Part shown: positions 18,801 through 26,444 of the stretch, one piece after another
How positions within the stretch are numbered: position 1 is the first letter of the stretch
Layout: each line of letters opens with the position of its first letter
Origin: Adhaeribacter arboris
GTDB taxonomy: Bacteria > Bacteroidota > Bacteroidia > Cytophagales > Hymenobacteraceae
DNA length: 64,000 nucleotides
Direction: 5' to 3'
Assembly: GCF_003023845.1 (NCBI RefSeq)
Contig: NZ_PYFT01000001.1
Span: 5,642,001 to 5,706,000, forward strand
Program-made: the position numbers and the translations under genes
The notes under the pieces: generated by a model
Told to the model about the DNA's origin: nothing
Seen by the model: only the letters and a program-made list of their open reading frames with translations
Databases searched by the model: none

Positions 18801-19618
18801 TATTTAATTACTTTGGCCAAGGCAACAAAACACAAGCTGATTTAAATCAAATGAAAGATTACCGGCTCCAGTTTTCGCATTTTTACTTCTCGCCTACAAT
18901 AAACAAAGATATATTTAGCTTCCTGAAATTTGGTATCGGCCCGCAATACGATAATTTCCGGATAGATTCCGCTACTTCCGGCCACCAGGCCCGTGGATTG
19001 GTACAAACCAGCGACGAATCAGTTGGCGTTTACGAAACGAATAAATACCTGGGCTTGCGGTTTTTCCTGAACCTGGAAGCGGTGAGTAGCCCCTTGAATC
19101 CGTACATTGGCATTAAGTTTTTGAACGAAGTAACCTTTAACCGCGAATTACGCCACAACCAATTGCGGTATACCAGCCTTAATTCGCAGGCGGTGTTTTA
19201 TCTTACCCCAAGTTTTCCTTTTCAGTTAACCTGGGCCGGCCGGTTAGGGGCTTCTCATAATTTTGGCGATTACCGCTTTTTTCAGGCGAATACCTTGGGC
19301 GGCACTACCAATCTGCGGGGGTACAACCGGAACCGTTTTGCCGGCCGCAGTACGGTTTACGCCAACGCCGAGGCCCGTCTTCAATTATTTAAGTTTAACC
19401 AGTATTTGTTTCCGGGTAAGTTCGGTACGCTATTGTTTTACGATACCGGCCGGGTATTTGCCGACAATGATACTTCCCAAAAATTATTTAAGGATTTGCA
19501 CCACAGCTATGGGATAGGCGCCTGGGTAGACTTTTTTAACCGGGCGGTTTTTTCCGGCACGTATTCCATTGGCGGCGAAGCTCGTTATTTTAACCTTTCC
19601 TACGGCTTTTTCTTTTAA
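15842..19618 (+). CDS. Metallophosphoesterase lipoprotein fused to outer-membrane beta-barrel
   Basis: A 1258-residue protein from ATG 15842, giving a lipoprotein signal with lipobox LSAC; the earlier TTG 15770 would spoil it. Calcineurin-like phosphoesterase domain (about 50-330) with GDVG, FLGDNIYSYG, MIPGNHDWAQG, VVGHHPLQTNGTHGG and AAGHDHN, all five metal/catalytic blocks intact. A long middle region (about 350-900) contains GDWDRHEGQWRWIE and PKDRDVVFFK. The C-terminal third (about 915-1258) is an Omp85/BamA-like barrel with LGGTTNLRGYNRNRF and GLRFFLNLEA strands. It probably anchors a periplasmic or surface phosphatase in the outer membrane. This fusion is seen in Bacteroidota; its substrate is unknown. 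Confidence 0.88.
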   Translation: MHKNYLSSLLYWLFLFFLSACAVHPPYYRQDVANWRQNTPPAPSQLNYSIFLIGDVGAPARNPLEPSLNLLHRQIMAAGEKSAVVFLGDNIYSYGLTEPGSPGRKTDEERMRTQLDIFKGYQGEKYMIPGNHDWAQGQPGGLQSVIRQEAFVEEYLQDTAAVSGGNFFVPDEGCPGPYEVFLQEDMVLIALNSQWWLQSEERPYGPNNYCNVSDEAEVLVQLEDIISKNSGKNIMVVGHHPLQTNGTHGGNFRLTDHLFPLTMLNPWLVIPLPIIGSIYPWARRYGGISQDIPHPKYQAYVNGLMNIFNKYPNVVYAAGHDHNLQYFKTNNVRAIVSGSGCKTQYMKRGGGQAQFGHEEKGYALVNYYNNGEAWLEFWEPKGNGDQGELMFRTKLYERQNAAPVKEIPVVTSNISFKDSSITVAANPEQYQAGKTKQFLLGTHYRREWATPVKMPLLDLQTEQEGLVPYRLGGGKQTTSLRLRNEAGREFSLRSVNKNPSPLLPTDLRQTLMQDLLQDQISAQHPYGALILPPLADAAGVYHVNPRLVFVPNDPRLGKYQAIFNNQVAILEENPDEDHRNVASLGNAKNLVGTDKVLERKREDNDNTVSEVSFARARLFDMLIGDWDRHEGQWRWIERKTEDERVFEPVPKDRDVVFFKTDGFIPYLLTRKWALRNVQDFGYEFKDYIGLNLTAFTTDRTFLASVTKEQWVAEAEKIKQNVTDAIIQQAIQLWPPEIANLSGPEIAAKLKSRRDRLPQLAADYYTFLSKTVDVVGSDKREKFTVTRLNNDQTQVVVNNIRRDGSLGRQVYDRTFRTNETKEIRLYGLGGDDVFNVSGKVDKGIRVRIIGGSDRDSITDNSVVKGLSRKTMVYDTKAGNFLAFGPETKDETQEYKEVNRYDRTAPQMPYFGPRLPLGFNPDDRFFLGLGFVYRTRKFRREPYAAEHRLQGNYLFASSSYNLHYQADFKRLLGNYDVGVKSYYYGFQPLFNYFGQGNKTQADLNQMKDYRLQFSHFYFSPTINKDIFSFLKFGIGPQYDNFRIDSATSGHQARGLVQTSDESVGVYETNKYLGLRFFLNLEAVSSPLNPYIGIKFLNEVTFNRELRHNQLRYTSLNSQAVFYLTPSFPFQLTWAGRLGASHNFGDYRFFQANTLGGTTNLRGYNRNRFAGRSTVYANAEARLQLFKFNQYLFPGKFGTLLFYDTGRVFADNDTSQKLFKDLHHSYGIGAWVDFFNRAVFSGTYSIGGEARYFNLSYGFFF

Positions 19619-19870
19619 GCGCTTTTCTGGGTTGAGTGAGGAGAAGGTAGGTTTTATCTATGTCTCTAAGGCTGTTTGCTAAATAGTTTAAATCATTTGC
19701 TTTATAGAGTTATATTTAATCTATCTAAAAATATTCAAGTAGATGATTGTATAATTGGTCTTCGATATATTTACTTGCGGATATTGTAGTAATGGAGAAT
19801 TTAGCCAGAATTCTGAAATTTAACAGATTCGTATTTAGCAAAAACAAAACTAATCCTCCGTACATAATGC

Positions 19871-19908
19871 AGATAACGGGAACAGTTCCTTTTATCTGCT
19901 AGTTACCT
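19871..19908 (+). other. Palindromic recombination-like site opening the left cassette block
   Basis: Contains GCAGATAA (19869-19876) pairing with TTATCTGC (19892-19899), with GGAACAGTTCC at the centre, then TAGTT and ACCT. It matches 32175-32212 read on the minus strand at 28 of 33 positions up to and including GTT, then the two diverge at once. Its GTTACCTTC (19902-19910) is repeated in reverse complement at 20413-20421. I read it as the upstream attachment site (attI- or attC-like) of an integron-like array. Confidence 0.6.
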
Positions 19909-19917
19909 TCAATTTTA

Positions 19918-20400
19918 ATGATAACAGATAAAGAAGGAATAAATGGTAGCCAAAACTGGTTCAACGGCTATATCGACAAAATTGAGAAGGCTACAGGCCA
20001 AAATCATAAAAAATTTGGCGACTTCTTTCTCTGCCCTTGTTGCGGCTACCCAACTTTGACGGAAAGAGTAGCTTGGGATATATGCGTTCTATGCCACTGG
20101 GAAGATGACGGACAAGATGACCCGCATGCGCATGAAGTCTGGGGAGGGCCTAACTCAAACTACTCACTTTCGGAAGCACGCGAGAACTTCAGGAAACACT
20201 ACACTATGTATCGACCTTCTGACGAACGTGCTTTCAGTAACGGGAGAGTAAGAAAGAGCTCATCAGGTAAACTATTACTAGATAAGGTTGCCCTGAAGAA
20301 ATCAATAATAGAGAGGTACCAGCAACTCTTCAACACAACAGATGAAAAGCAGATACAGAACCTGTGGCGGGAGATTGAAAAGCTTGAGAAGAAACTATAG
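19918..20400 (+). CDS. CPCC-type cysteine-rich protein
   Basis: A 160-residue protein with the CPCC domain: FFLCPCCGYPTLTER, then ICVLCHWEDDGQDDP and HEVWGGPNSNYSLSEARENF. The CPCC plus C-x-x-C cysteines probably bind zinc. The C-terminal 40 residues are charged and helical. CPCC proteins are small, often solitary accessory genes of unknown function. ATG 19918 lies 16 bases after the upstream recombination-like core GTT, and the stop lies 15 bases before the downstream attC-like site, as in a promoterless gene cassette. Confidence 0.85.
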   Translation: MITDKEGINGSQNWFNGYIDKIEKATGQNHKKFGDFFLCPCCGYPTLTERVAWDICVLCHWEDDGQDDPHAHEVWGGPNSNYSLSEARENFRKHYTMYRPSDERAFSNGRVRKSSSGKLLLDKVALKKSIIERYQQLFNTTDEKQIQNLWREIEKLEKKL

Positions 20401-20412
20401 AAAGAAAAAACA

Positions 20413-20482
20413 GAAGGTAACAACACCTAAACGTCAGTCTCGGCCGACGGCCTCGCCCGTCGTTTAGCCCAGTACGTTACCA
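20413..20482 (+). repeat. attC-like site A (68-bp class)
   Basis: Outer boxes GGTAAC (20416-20421) and GTTACC (20476-20481) are complementary; inner stem CTAAACG (20427-20433) pairs with CGTTTAG (20461-20467). The loop holds a 21-nt core at 20441-20461 beginning CGGCCGACGG, shared with sites at 20866-20886 and 31642-31662 (two mismatches to the former). The core-to-GTT spacing is 14 nt in all three. GAAGGTAAC (20413-20421) is the exact complement of the cassette start at 19902-19910. The YYY/RRR positions of textbook attC are not matched. Confidence 0.7.
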
Positions 20483-20508
20483 TAAATTTTAAACATAGAA
20501 TCTTTATA

Positions 20509-20772
20509 ATGAAAAGAGCAGATATCTACAGCGTTGGTTCAAACAATTATGTTGCTTACTTGATGTTAACTGATAGTTCAAATAACAGATTCAATATTTA
20601 TGATAGTTAAAGCAATAATTACGTTGCTTATGGTAATATAAATGGTAATAACATAGTGATTTATGATTCATCTACGAACAACTACATTTCTTATGAAAGT
20701 TTAAATGGTAAACAATTTGATATTTACGATAGCCAAACAAATCAATATATTCAATATGGAATGTTTCAGTAA
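20509..20772 (+). pseudogene. Small 21-residue-repeat protein gene interrupted by TAA
   Basis: One frame from ATG 20509 to TAA 20770-20772 (88 codons) is interrupted only by TAA at codon 34 (20608-20610). It encodes an IYDS..NNY-type repeat: IYDS at residues 30, 51 and 72 (exact 21-residue period) plus a diverged first copy. The stop falls where the other copies have Ser (TCT) and Gln (CAA), so a CAA to TAA change is the simplest cause. The repeat continues on both sides without frameshift, so the gene was real. Function unknown. It occupies a cassette between sites A and B. Confidence 0.75.
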
Positions 20773-20839
20773 CCTATAAATAGAGTTCCAGACTAAGGCT
20801 AAACTACTTAATCATACTTGCCTATAACAAAAAAACTCG

Positions 20840-20907
20840 TGCCAACAATGTATAAACTTCACCCTCGGCCGACGGCCTTGCGCGTCGTTTATACGCGGCC
20901 GTTGGAA
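20840..20907 (+). repeat. attC-like site B (68-bp class)
   Basis: Outer CCAAC (20842-20846) pairs with GTTGG (20901-20905); inner GTATAAAC (20850-20857) pairs perfectly with GTTTATAC (20887-20894). The 21-nt core at 20866-20886 is shared with site A and the site at 31642-31662 (two mismatches to each). Spacings (19 nt before, 14 nt after the core) equal those of site A. It follows the 21-residue-repeat gene by 67 bases. Confidence 0.7.
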
Positions 20908-20926
20908 AGTCAAATAATAAAAAGTA

Positions 20927-21280
20927 GTGATTAGACAGCTTTACATGATTCTAAACTTCATCATTTTAATCTCTGTTAGTCAACTGTTGCTCTATCTAAT
21001 TATAGATAAACTAAATTTTAGATATGGAAAAGTTTTAATACTAACTTTAATATTAGTAGGGCATTTTTTTATTTTCCCTAAGTATTTTTACCCAGAACCT
21101 AATTCAGACGGAGTTAATTGTGGTATGCCAGTTTTAGGAATTACCTTTGCGTTTTGGGTATTTGGCAGTGCTATTACCTTGTTAGTGCATTCCATTTATT
21201 CTTTCATAAAAAATAGAATAAACCCCCTACTCACAACAATAGCTAAACACATTCAATTGTGTCTTAGTCCAGTACATTAG
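20927..21280 (+). CDS. Small membrane protein, unknown function
   Basis: A 117-residue protein with three hydrophobic segments (about 5-25, 33-55, 67-92), a periplasmic-type loop YFYPEPNSDGVNCGMP and a basic C-terminal tail. Start may be GTG 20927 or ATG 20945 (111 residues); neither has an obvious ribosome site. It follows the GTT of site B by about 25 bases, so it may be the next cassette of the array, but no closing site with the expected complement is visible after it. Not recognised. AT-rich compared with the core genes. Confidence 0.55.
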   Translation: MIRQLYMILNFIILISVSQLLLYLIIDKLNFRYGKVLILTLILVGHFFIFPKYFYPEPNSDGVNCGMPVLGITFAFWVFGSAITLLVHSIYSFIKNRINPLLTTIAKHIQLCLSPVH

Positions 21281-21321
21281 GCTCCGTCAGGAGAAACGAA
21301 AATGCGAGACAATCGATTAAT

Positions 21322-21600
21322 ATGGAGATATTTATTGCAGTTACAAACTATCTGACTTTTGTATTTATAATAATAGTTCCGATTTTACTAATCATGGTTT
21401 TGAAGAGAATCAAAATTAAAAAATTTATGATTTTCTATTTTTTAATTAGCTTGTTCGTGTCTGGGGTTCTCATTTGGTTTTCTACATGGTGGGGTTATGA
21501 ATCTGATTTAATTCTATTGAAGCAATATGGTTACAATGCGTATGGAATGAATAATGTTGAATCCTATGGAAATGTTTTCCTGAAAATATGGAACGAGTAA
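21322..21600 (+). CDS. Small two-helix membrane protein, unknown
   Basis: A 92-residue protein from ATG 21322 with two membrane segments (about 6-30 and 36-58, with IKIKK between), then a short acidic-polar tail. No family recognised. Its stop overlaps the start of the 44-residue frame that follows, suggesting translational coupling. Low GC, typical of the accessory block. Confidence 0.5.
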   Translation: MEIFIAVTNYLTFVFIIIVPILLIMVLKRIKIKKFMIFYFLISLFVSGVLIWFSTWWGYESDLILLKQYGYNAYGMNNVESYGNVFLKIWNE

Positions 21601-21722
21601 AAAGACTTGAAACAAGTATAATGGGTGTTGGGTGGCCTTTAAAAGCAATTTTCGGATTCGTAATAGTAATACCTTATTTGGTAGTGGTTTGTGTTGGAAA
21701 TATATTGATTAGCTTTAAGTAA
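21588..21722 (+). CDS. Possible 44-residue small membrane protein
   Basis: ATG 21588 lies inside the last codons of the upstream frame (13-base overlap) and reads to TAA 21720-21722: MERVKRLETSIMGVGWPLKA then one strongly hydrophobic segment (about 21-40) and a final SFK. Basic N-terminus plus a single helix is a typical small membrane peptide. The next gene starts 3 bases later, so the three frames look like one transcript. No homolog recognised; could be spurious. Confidence 0.4.
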   Translation: MERVKRLETSIMGVGWPLKAIFGFVIVIPYLVVVCVGNILISFK

Positions 21723-21725
21723 AAA

Positions 21726-22433
21726 ATGAACAATTTACTTATTTTTTATCTTACTGCTGTTTTCCTTTTTCCATTGTCAGCAGTTGGGAACTCAGCTGAT
21801 TCTGTAGCTCTTAAAGAGAATAAGTTGTATATGGGCATAGGCTTAAGCAATACTTCTTATCATATCTATTATAAGAATCCAACTACTGAAAGTGCATTTA
21901 TTGCGGGGGCTGTAGCTTCCGGGTACTTTACTCCTTTAGCCTTAAATCTAGGTTATCAAGCTAATAATAGAATAAGCCTTCAATTTGGACTCGCTTATGG
22001 AGGTAGTAAAAATCACGGCTTTTTAGCTGATGTATATGGAGTAGATTACAATTTTTACTCTAAAACTAGAGTAGTAGCAATTTCTATAACTACAAGATTT
22101 ATTGTATTAAATGCTTACAAGCGCTTTCCCATTTATGCCACTGTAAGTATAATGCCTGCTTGGGGAAAAACTACCTTAAGATCCGTTGAAAACTGCAATA
22201 CTGTTATAACCACTAAATCTGCGCAAGATGCCGGTATGAATCTATTTGCTACTGCCGGAGTAGGTTTTAATTATAAAATATGGCGGCGATTTACAGGTTA
22301 TGCGGAAGTGCTACTAGTAAAGAGCAACTTAACCGGTGAAAATTCTAGATATTATGATTGGCGGGGGGAATCTCCTCAATACATTCAGGTAATTAGCTCC
22401 TTGGCATTTGGGTTTAATTACAATTTCCGGTGA
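21726..22433 (+). CDS. Outer-membrane beta-barrel-like protein, unknown
   Basis: A 235-residue protein with a signal peptide (MNNLLIFYLTAVFLFPLSA, cleavage near SAVGNS) followed by alternating beta strands (LYMGIGLSNTSYHIYYK, ISLQFGLAYGG, TRVVAISITTRFIV, LFATAGVGFNY, GYAEVLLV) and a C-terminal strand ending in aromatic-x-x-Arg (FGFNYNFR). This is the pattern of small Bacteroidota outer-membrane barrels of the OMP_b-brl type. It starts 3 bases after the 44-codon frame. Specific role unknown. Confidence 0.65.
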   Translation: MNNLLIFYLTAVFLFPLSAVGNSADSVALKENKLYMGIGLSNTSYHIYYKNPTTESAFIAGAVASGYFTPLALNLGYQANNRISLQFGLAYGGSKNHGFLADVYGVDYNFYSKTRVVAISITTRFIVLNAYKRFPIYATVSIMPAWGKTTLRSVENCNTVITTKSAQDAGMNLFATAGVGFNYKIWRRFTGYAEVLLVKSNLTGENSRYYDWRGESPQYIQVISSLAFGFNYNFR

Positions 22434-22470
22434 AGTAGCAATAAAGTTTACTGATTTACCCTCTCCGTTG

Positions 22471-22697
22471 TGCGTAGAGTTCGCGTCAGCGGTCTCTACG
22501 TACCTACCGGAAAGCTAATCTCCTGATCAATGTCATTAAGTTAAGAAATGATAGCTTTTGGAAAATTTAATCAGATGCTGTTTGTCATCCCCCTACCCCC
22601 TTGGAAGGGGACAATTTCTCACCCAATTGGCTTAATGACATTGATCAGGAGATTGGCAGTACCAAAATGCGTAGAGCGCGTGGCTAACTCTACGCAT
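22471..22697. repeat. Nested inverted-repeat element
   Basis: Hairpin CGTAGAG/CTCTACG (22473-22479, 22494-22500); then AATCTCCTGATC at 22517 opens a 24-bp arm (22517-22540) repeated perfectly inverted at 22631-22654; a central CCCCTT/AAGGGG hairpin (22597-22610); then a second hairpin ATGCGTAGAG/CTCTACGCAT (22667-22676, 22688-22697). The whole is roughly symmetrical and fills the gap between two convergent genes. No ORF inside is convincing. It could be a MITE-like element, a bidirectional terminator or an invertible segment. Confidence 0.75.
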
Positions 22698-22801
22698 AAC
22701 ATATTTAAGCGAGCAAGTGCAAGTCTCCTCAAACAAATTGGTTTAACTAGCTATTCTCTTTCTGTGGACTATGGTCTATTGACCATCGACTATCGACTAA
22801 T

Positions 22802-23542
22802 TCACCTGCCGGCAATTTCGAGAACGTGGGTATACTTTTTAAGGGAACGCAGAATGAGAAACAGAACTGTACCTAAACCAAATACAATCTGCCAAAATTT
22901 ATCTACCTGAAAACGATGGTGCACCATTAAATGACTTAGAGCATTGAGGGCAGTAAACGAGATGACCATGGCAAACAAACCGTTGTATTCGCGTTTTAAC
23001 ACGTTACGCAACGAAAAAGGCAGGTTAGAAGAACGCCAGCCACTGAACCGGGGAAAAAAGGCCGGGGTTTGGCGCGCCCAGTTTTCGTAGGCACTAGAGT
23101 AGCTGCGGCGCAAAAACTCTTCTTCGGCAAACATTATGCGTTCGTAGTACAGCCAGTAAGCCAGAGCGCAAATTACCACAAACCACCAGATACCCATAAA
23201 CAGAAACAAGCCCAGCCACATTAAAAAATTACCTAAATACAAAGGATGGCGCACCACCGAGTAAATACCGGTATGGTTTAAACATTCGGCAATTTGTTTG
23301 TCGGTGTTGCGGCCGGAAGTACCTTTAGGCGTGTGCCCCACGGTAATGGCCCGAATAAATAAACCCACCAGCGATATAAGCAGGCAAAATGCGCCCCACA
23401 AAGTGCTGGTAACGCAGGCATAAGTTTTCTCCGGATAAAAATAAAGCAAGGCAATGGCTAACGGATAAAGTAACAGGGGCAACCAGCCTCTTCGCCGGAA
23501 TAACCAGTTACCGGAACTCTCAAATTCTTCTCTTAATGGCAT
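22802..23542 (-). CDS. Isoprenylcysteine/phospholipid methyltransferase family membrane protein
   Basis: A 246-residue integral membrane protein. After an N-terminal RRRGW stretch come helices at about 20-40, 45-65, 105-145; the SAM-binding signature of the ICMT/PEMT family is present as IYSVVRHPLYLGNFLMWLG (about 92-110) and YERIMFAEEEFLRRSYSSAY (about 133-152). The C-terminal 70 residues add two more helices. Such enzymes methylate isoprenylcysteine, phospholipids or small substrates; the bacterial substrate is unknown. ATG start at 23542. Confidence 0.8.
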   Translation of the reverse strand: MPLREEFESSGNWLFRRRGWLPLLLYPLAIALLYFYPEKTYACVTSTLWGAFCLLISLVGLFIRAITVGHTPKGTSGRNTDKQIAECLNHTGIYSVVRHPLYLGNFLMWLGLFLFMGIWWFVVICALAYWLYYERIMFAEEEFLRRSYSSAYENWARQTPAFFPRFSGWRSSNLPFSLRNVLKREYNGLFAMVISFTALNALSHLMVHHRFQVDKFWQIVFGLGTVLFLILRSLKKYTHVLEIAGR

Positions 23543-23807
23543 TCGCTCAAACTAATTACAGCAAGATAAATAACGTATCCTGCCCAACCCACACGGCTGA
23601 TTAGAACCCAAAACTAGGCAAAATACTACATAACTAAACGGAAAGTTTTTCGATTAGAGGGGTTAAAAATGAAATAAAATTAATGAGGCTAAAAATTTAT
23701 TCACGGATAGGTAAGCTGTTTGTAAGGCAAACCAGAATTTAGCCGGGTATTTTAGCGGCCTAGCTTTCTCTTCTTGTCCTCGTCCGGAAAGCAGAATTAT
23801 TACCTGT

Positions 23808-25874
23808 TTACTGGCTTGCCGCTGGTACAGATTCAACTGCCTGGTACAGGTTTTGGAGGTACGAATAAGTAGCAAATTGCGCCCGGGTTTCTTTACCATC
23901 ATTCCGCAGGTATTTATTTTGAATAGTACGGGCTTTGGTATTGTCGCGCAGTTGTAATTCGATTAGGTGGCGTACTTCCCGGCGTAAAGCTTCGTCGAAC
24001 AAAGGAAACCCAACTTCTACCCGGCGGCTCAAGTTACGGGTCATCCAGTCGGCGGAGGCAATGTACATTTTTTCGTTGCCGTTATTGCCGAAAATAAACA
24101 CGCGGGCATGTTCCAGGTAACGGTCTACGATACTGCGCACGTGAATATTCTCGCTTAAGTTTTTTACGCCCGGGTTCAGGCAGCAAATTCCCCGTACAAT
24201 TAAATCGATGCGCACGCCGGCCGCGCTGGCTTCGTATAATTTTAAAATCATAGCTTCGTCTTGCAGCGAATTCATTTTTAAGATTAAGTAGGCCGCTAAA
24301 CCTTTTTGCGCATTTTTAATTTCTTTATTAATCAGTTTTACAAACTTGTTACGCATGTTAAAGGGTGCCACCAGCAAGTGGCGGAACTGCTTATTAGAGT
24401 CGCGGTCCAGGAAAAACTGAAATACGCTTTGTACTTCTTTTGTCAGACGAACATCGCTGGTAAACAAACCGTGGTCGGCGTAAATGCGCGAGGTTTTTTC
24501 GTTGAAATTACCAGTACTTAAATACGCGTAGTCTACCGGTCCGTTTTTCTCTTGCCGCGTTACCAGGCATAGCTTACCATGCACTTTGTAGCCCGGTAAA
24601 CCCGGAATAACGGTTGCCCCGGCTTTTTCTAGTTTGCGCGCCCAATTAATATTAGATTCTTCGTCGAAGCGGGCTTTTACCTCCACTATTACCGTTACTC
24701 TTTTGCCTTTTTTGGCGGCTTTTACCAAAGCTTTGGCCACCTTCGATTTATCGGCCACCCGGTATAAAGTGGCACTTACGGCAGTAACCGCCGGATCAGC
24801 GGCGGCTTCGTTCAGAAACTGCAATACGTATTCGAAGGACTGGTACGGATAATGGAGTAAGAAATCTTGCTGGTAAATGGCCGGGAGTAATTTTTTTTGG
24901 TTGTGCAATTCCGGATGCGGTAAAGCAGGCTGCGGCAAATACTTTAAGTGCGTTAAATTAAAATCCGGAAAGCCAAAAAAATCGCGAAAATTATGGTAAC
25001 GGCTACCCCTTACCAACTCTTCGGAGGTAATATGGATCAGCCGGCAAATAGCGTCGATGAGTAAAGGAGGAGTGGCGCTGTCGTAGAGCAGGCGCGAGGG
25101 ATAACCCATTTCGCGCTTCTTCAGGCTGCGTTTAATTTTGGCTAGTAAATTCTCGGAAACTTCTTCTTCCATATCCAGTTCAGCGTCGCGGGATATTTTA
25201 ATGGCATAGGCCGTAGCTGAATCGTACTCCGGAAATAGTTGCAGTAAATTAAACCGGATCACATCGTCCAAAAACATGACAAAATGCTCGGCTTGCTGAG
25301 TAGGCAATGCTACGAAACGGCTGCCGTGTTTTTGGGTGGGTACTTCCAGAATAGCGGTAGCAGCTGGTTGCCCGGCTTGGGTAAGCTCGATTAATAAATA
25401 AAGCGTTTGATCTTTCAGGAAAAAGAAATTTACTTCTGGGGTAAGCAGCACCGGCTTTAATAATTCTTGTACTTTTAGGGCAAAATAATCCCGGACGAAG
25501 GGTTCCTGCTCCGGCCGGAGGGTTTTTTCGTCGAGTAAATATATTTTTTCGGCGCGTAAAGCGGGCAAAATCTGGTTACGGAAAGTTTCGCCTAGTTTTT
25601 CCTGCTGGCGGGCTACTTCAACTAAAACCTGGTCTAATTCTTCGCTCGGGTCTTGGGCCAATTTCTGACGGGTGCGTTTTTTAAGCTGAATTAGCCGTTT
25701 GAGCGTAGCCACGCGCACTTTAAAATACTCATCGAGGTTCGAAGAGAAAATAGCCAGAAACTGAATCCGCTCCAACAAAGGCACCGAAGCATCTTTGGCT
25801 TCCTGCAACACGCGGTAATTAAAAGCCAGCCAGCTAAGTTCGCGACTCTGAATTTTCTTATTCTCTTCCATCAC
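23808..25874 (-). CDS. ppk1: Polyphosphate kinase 1
   Basis: A 688-residue enzyme polymerising ATP gamma-phosphate into polyphosphate, normal length. The N domain begins SRELSWLAFNYRVLQEA; the middle has HVRSIVD-type and ATVIPGLPGYKVHGKLCLV with the autophosphorylated His (about residue 430); the C-terminal half shows STGNFNEKTSRIYADHGLF and a second His motif DRYLEHARVFIFGNNG. Two adjacent ATGs (25874, 25871). The histidine phosphatase gene ends 76 bases upstream on the same strand, a common pairing suggesting a phosphate/polyphosphate operon. Confidence 0.95.
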   Translation of the reverse strand: MMEENKKIQSRELSWLAFNYRVLQEAKDASVPLLERIQFLAIFSSNLDEYFKVRVATLKRLIQLKKRTRQKLAQDPSEELDQVLVEVARQQEKLGETFRNQILPALRAEKIYLLDEKTLRPEQEPFVRDYFALKVQELLKPVLLTPEVNFFFLKDQTLYLLIELTQAGQPAATAILEVPTQKHGSRFVALPTQQAEHFVMFLDDVIRFNLLQLFPEYDSATAYAIKISRDAELDMEEEVSENLLAKIKRSLKKREMGYPSRLLYDSATPPLLIDAICRLIHITSEELVRGSRYHNFRDFFGFPDFNLTHLKYLPQPALPHPELHNQKKLLPAIYQQDFLLHYPYQSFEYVLQFLNEAAADPAVTAVSATLYRVADKSKVAKALVKAAKKGKRVTVIVEVKARFDEESNINWARKLEKAGATVIPGLPGYKVHGKLCLVTRQEKNGPVDYAYLSTGNFNEKTSRIYADHGLFTSDVRLTKEVQSVFQFFLDRDSNKQFRHLLVAPFNMRNKFVKLINKEIKNAQKGLAAYLILKMNSLQDEAMILKLYEASAAGVRIDLIVRGICCLNPGVKNLSENIHVRSIVDRYLEHARVFIFGNNGNEKMYIASADWMTRNLSRRVEVGFPLFDEALRREVRHLIELQLRDNTKARTIQNKYLRNDGKETRAQFATYSYLQNLYQAVESVPAASQ

Positions 25875-25949
25875 AATTTAAGGTAAATCGCCGATAGCCT
25901 TACGCAGAAAAGCCCCTGAAGAGTTAAGTAAAAGAAGAAAATGTATAAA

Positions 25950-26444
25950 TTATTTGTGGTTTTTCGGGAAATCATAAAAAAGAAGAGCCGCATTTTCCTG
26001 ATTAATCTCTTTCCAAGAAAGGCAGGTAAAACGTAGGCTTACGACTGCGGCCGTCGGCATATCCACAATATGTTCCGGCGATAACATATTCGCCAAGTCG
26101 GAAATATCCGGGTTATGGCCGACCAGCATCAGGCTATCGACAGCATCGGACGTTTTCTGAATAATGCGGTATAATTCTTCTTTGCTGGCGCCGTAAATAT
26201 TTTCGTCGATTACCATTCTGCTGGTTTCGTAGTCTAGTTCTTTGGCTACCAGCGAGGCGGTAGTAAGCGCCCGCACCGCCGAACTGGAAATAATCAAATC
26301 CAGTTCTATGTCGCGCGATAATAATTCCCGACCGATTAAAGGAGCGTCGTGGCGGCCCCGGTTATTCAAAGGCCGGTCGTGGTCGCTGAGTTCTTCAAAA
26401 TTCCAACTCGATTTCGCGTGCCGAAGCAGGTATAAGGTTTTCAT
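25950..26444 (-). CDS. SixA-like histidine phosphatase
   Basis: A 164-residue protein from ATG 26444, directly giving MKTLYLLRHAKSSWNF with the RHG-type phosphohistidine His; the upstream TTG 26471 is not needed. Further motifs: DHDRPLNNRGRHDAP, SSSAVRALTTA and VGHNPDISDLAN with the second catalytic His. SixA-type phosphatases dephosphorylate phosphohistidine in phosphorelay proteins. It precedes ppk1 on the same strand with 75 bases between, so co-transcription is likely. Confidence 0.88.
   Translation of the reverse strand: MKTLYLLRHAKSSWNFEELSDHDRPLNNRGRHDAPLIGRELLSRDIELDLIISSSAVRALTTASLVAKELDYETSRMVIDENIYGASKEELYRIIQKTSDAVDSLMLVGHNPDISDLANMLSPEHIVDMPTAAVVSLRFTCLSWKEINQENAALLFYDFPKNHK

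Noticed and set aside
19869-19899. Plain transcription terminator
   Set aside because: No T-tract, 250 bases past the previous stop, and near-identical to the site opening the right block.
22517-22654. Invertible promoter
   Set aside because: The arms would suit it, but both flanking genes converge on the segment, so an inverting promoter would drive neither; listed only as an element.
22548-22910. 120-codon + strand frame
   Set aside because: It runs through the inverted-repeat element and into the antisense of the methyltransferase gene; no domain, signal or ribosome site.
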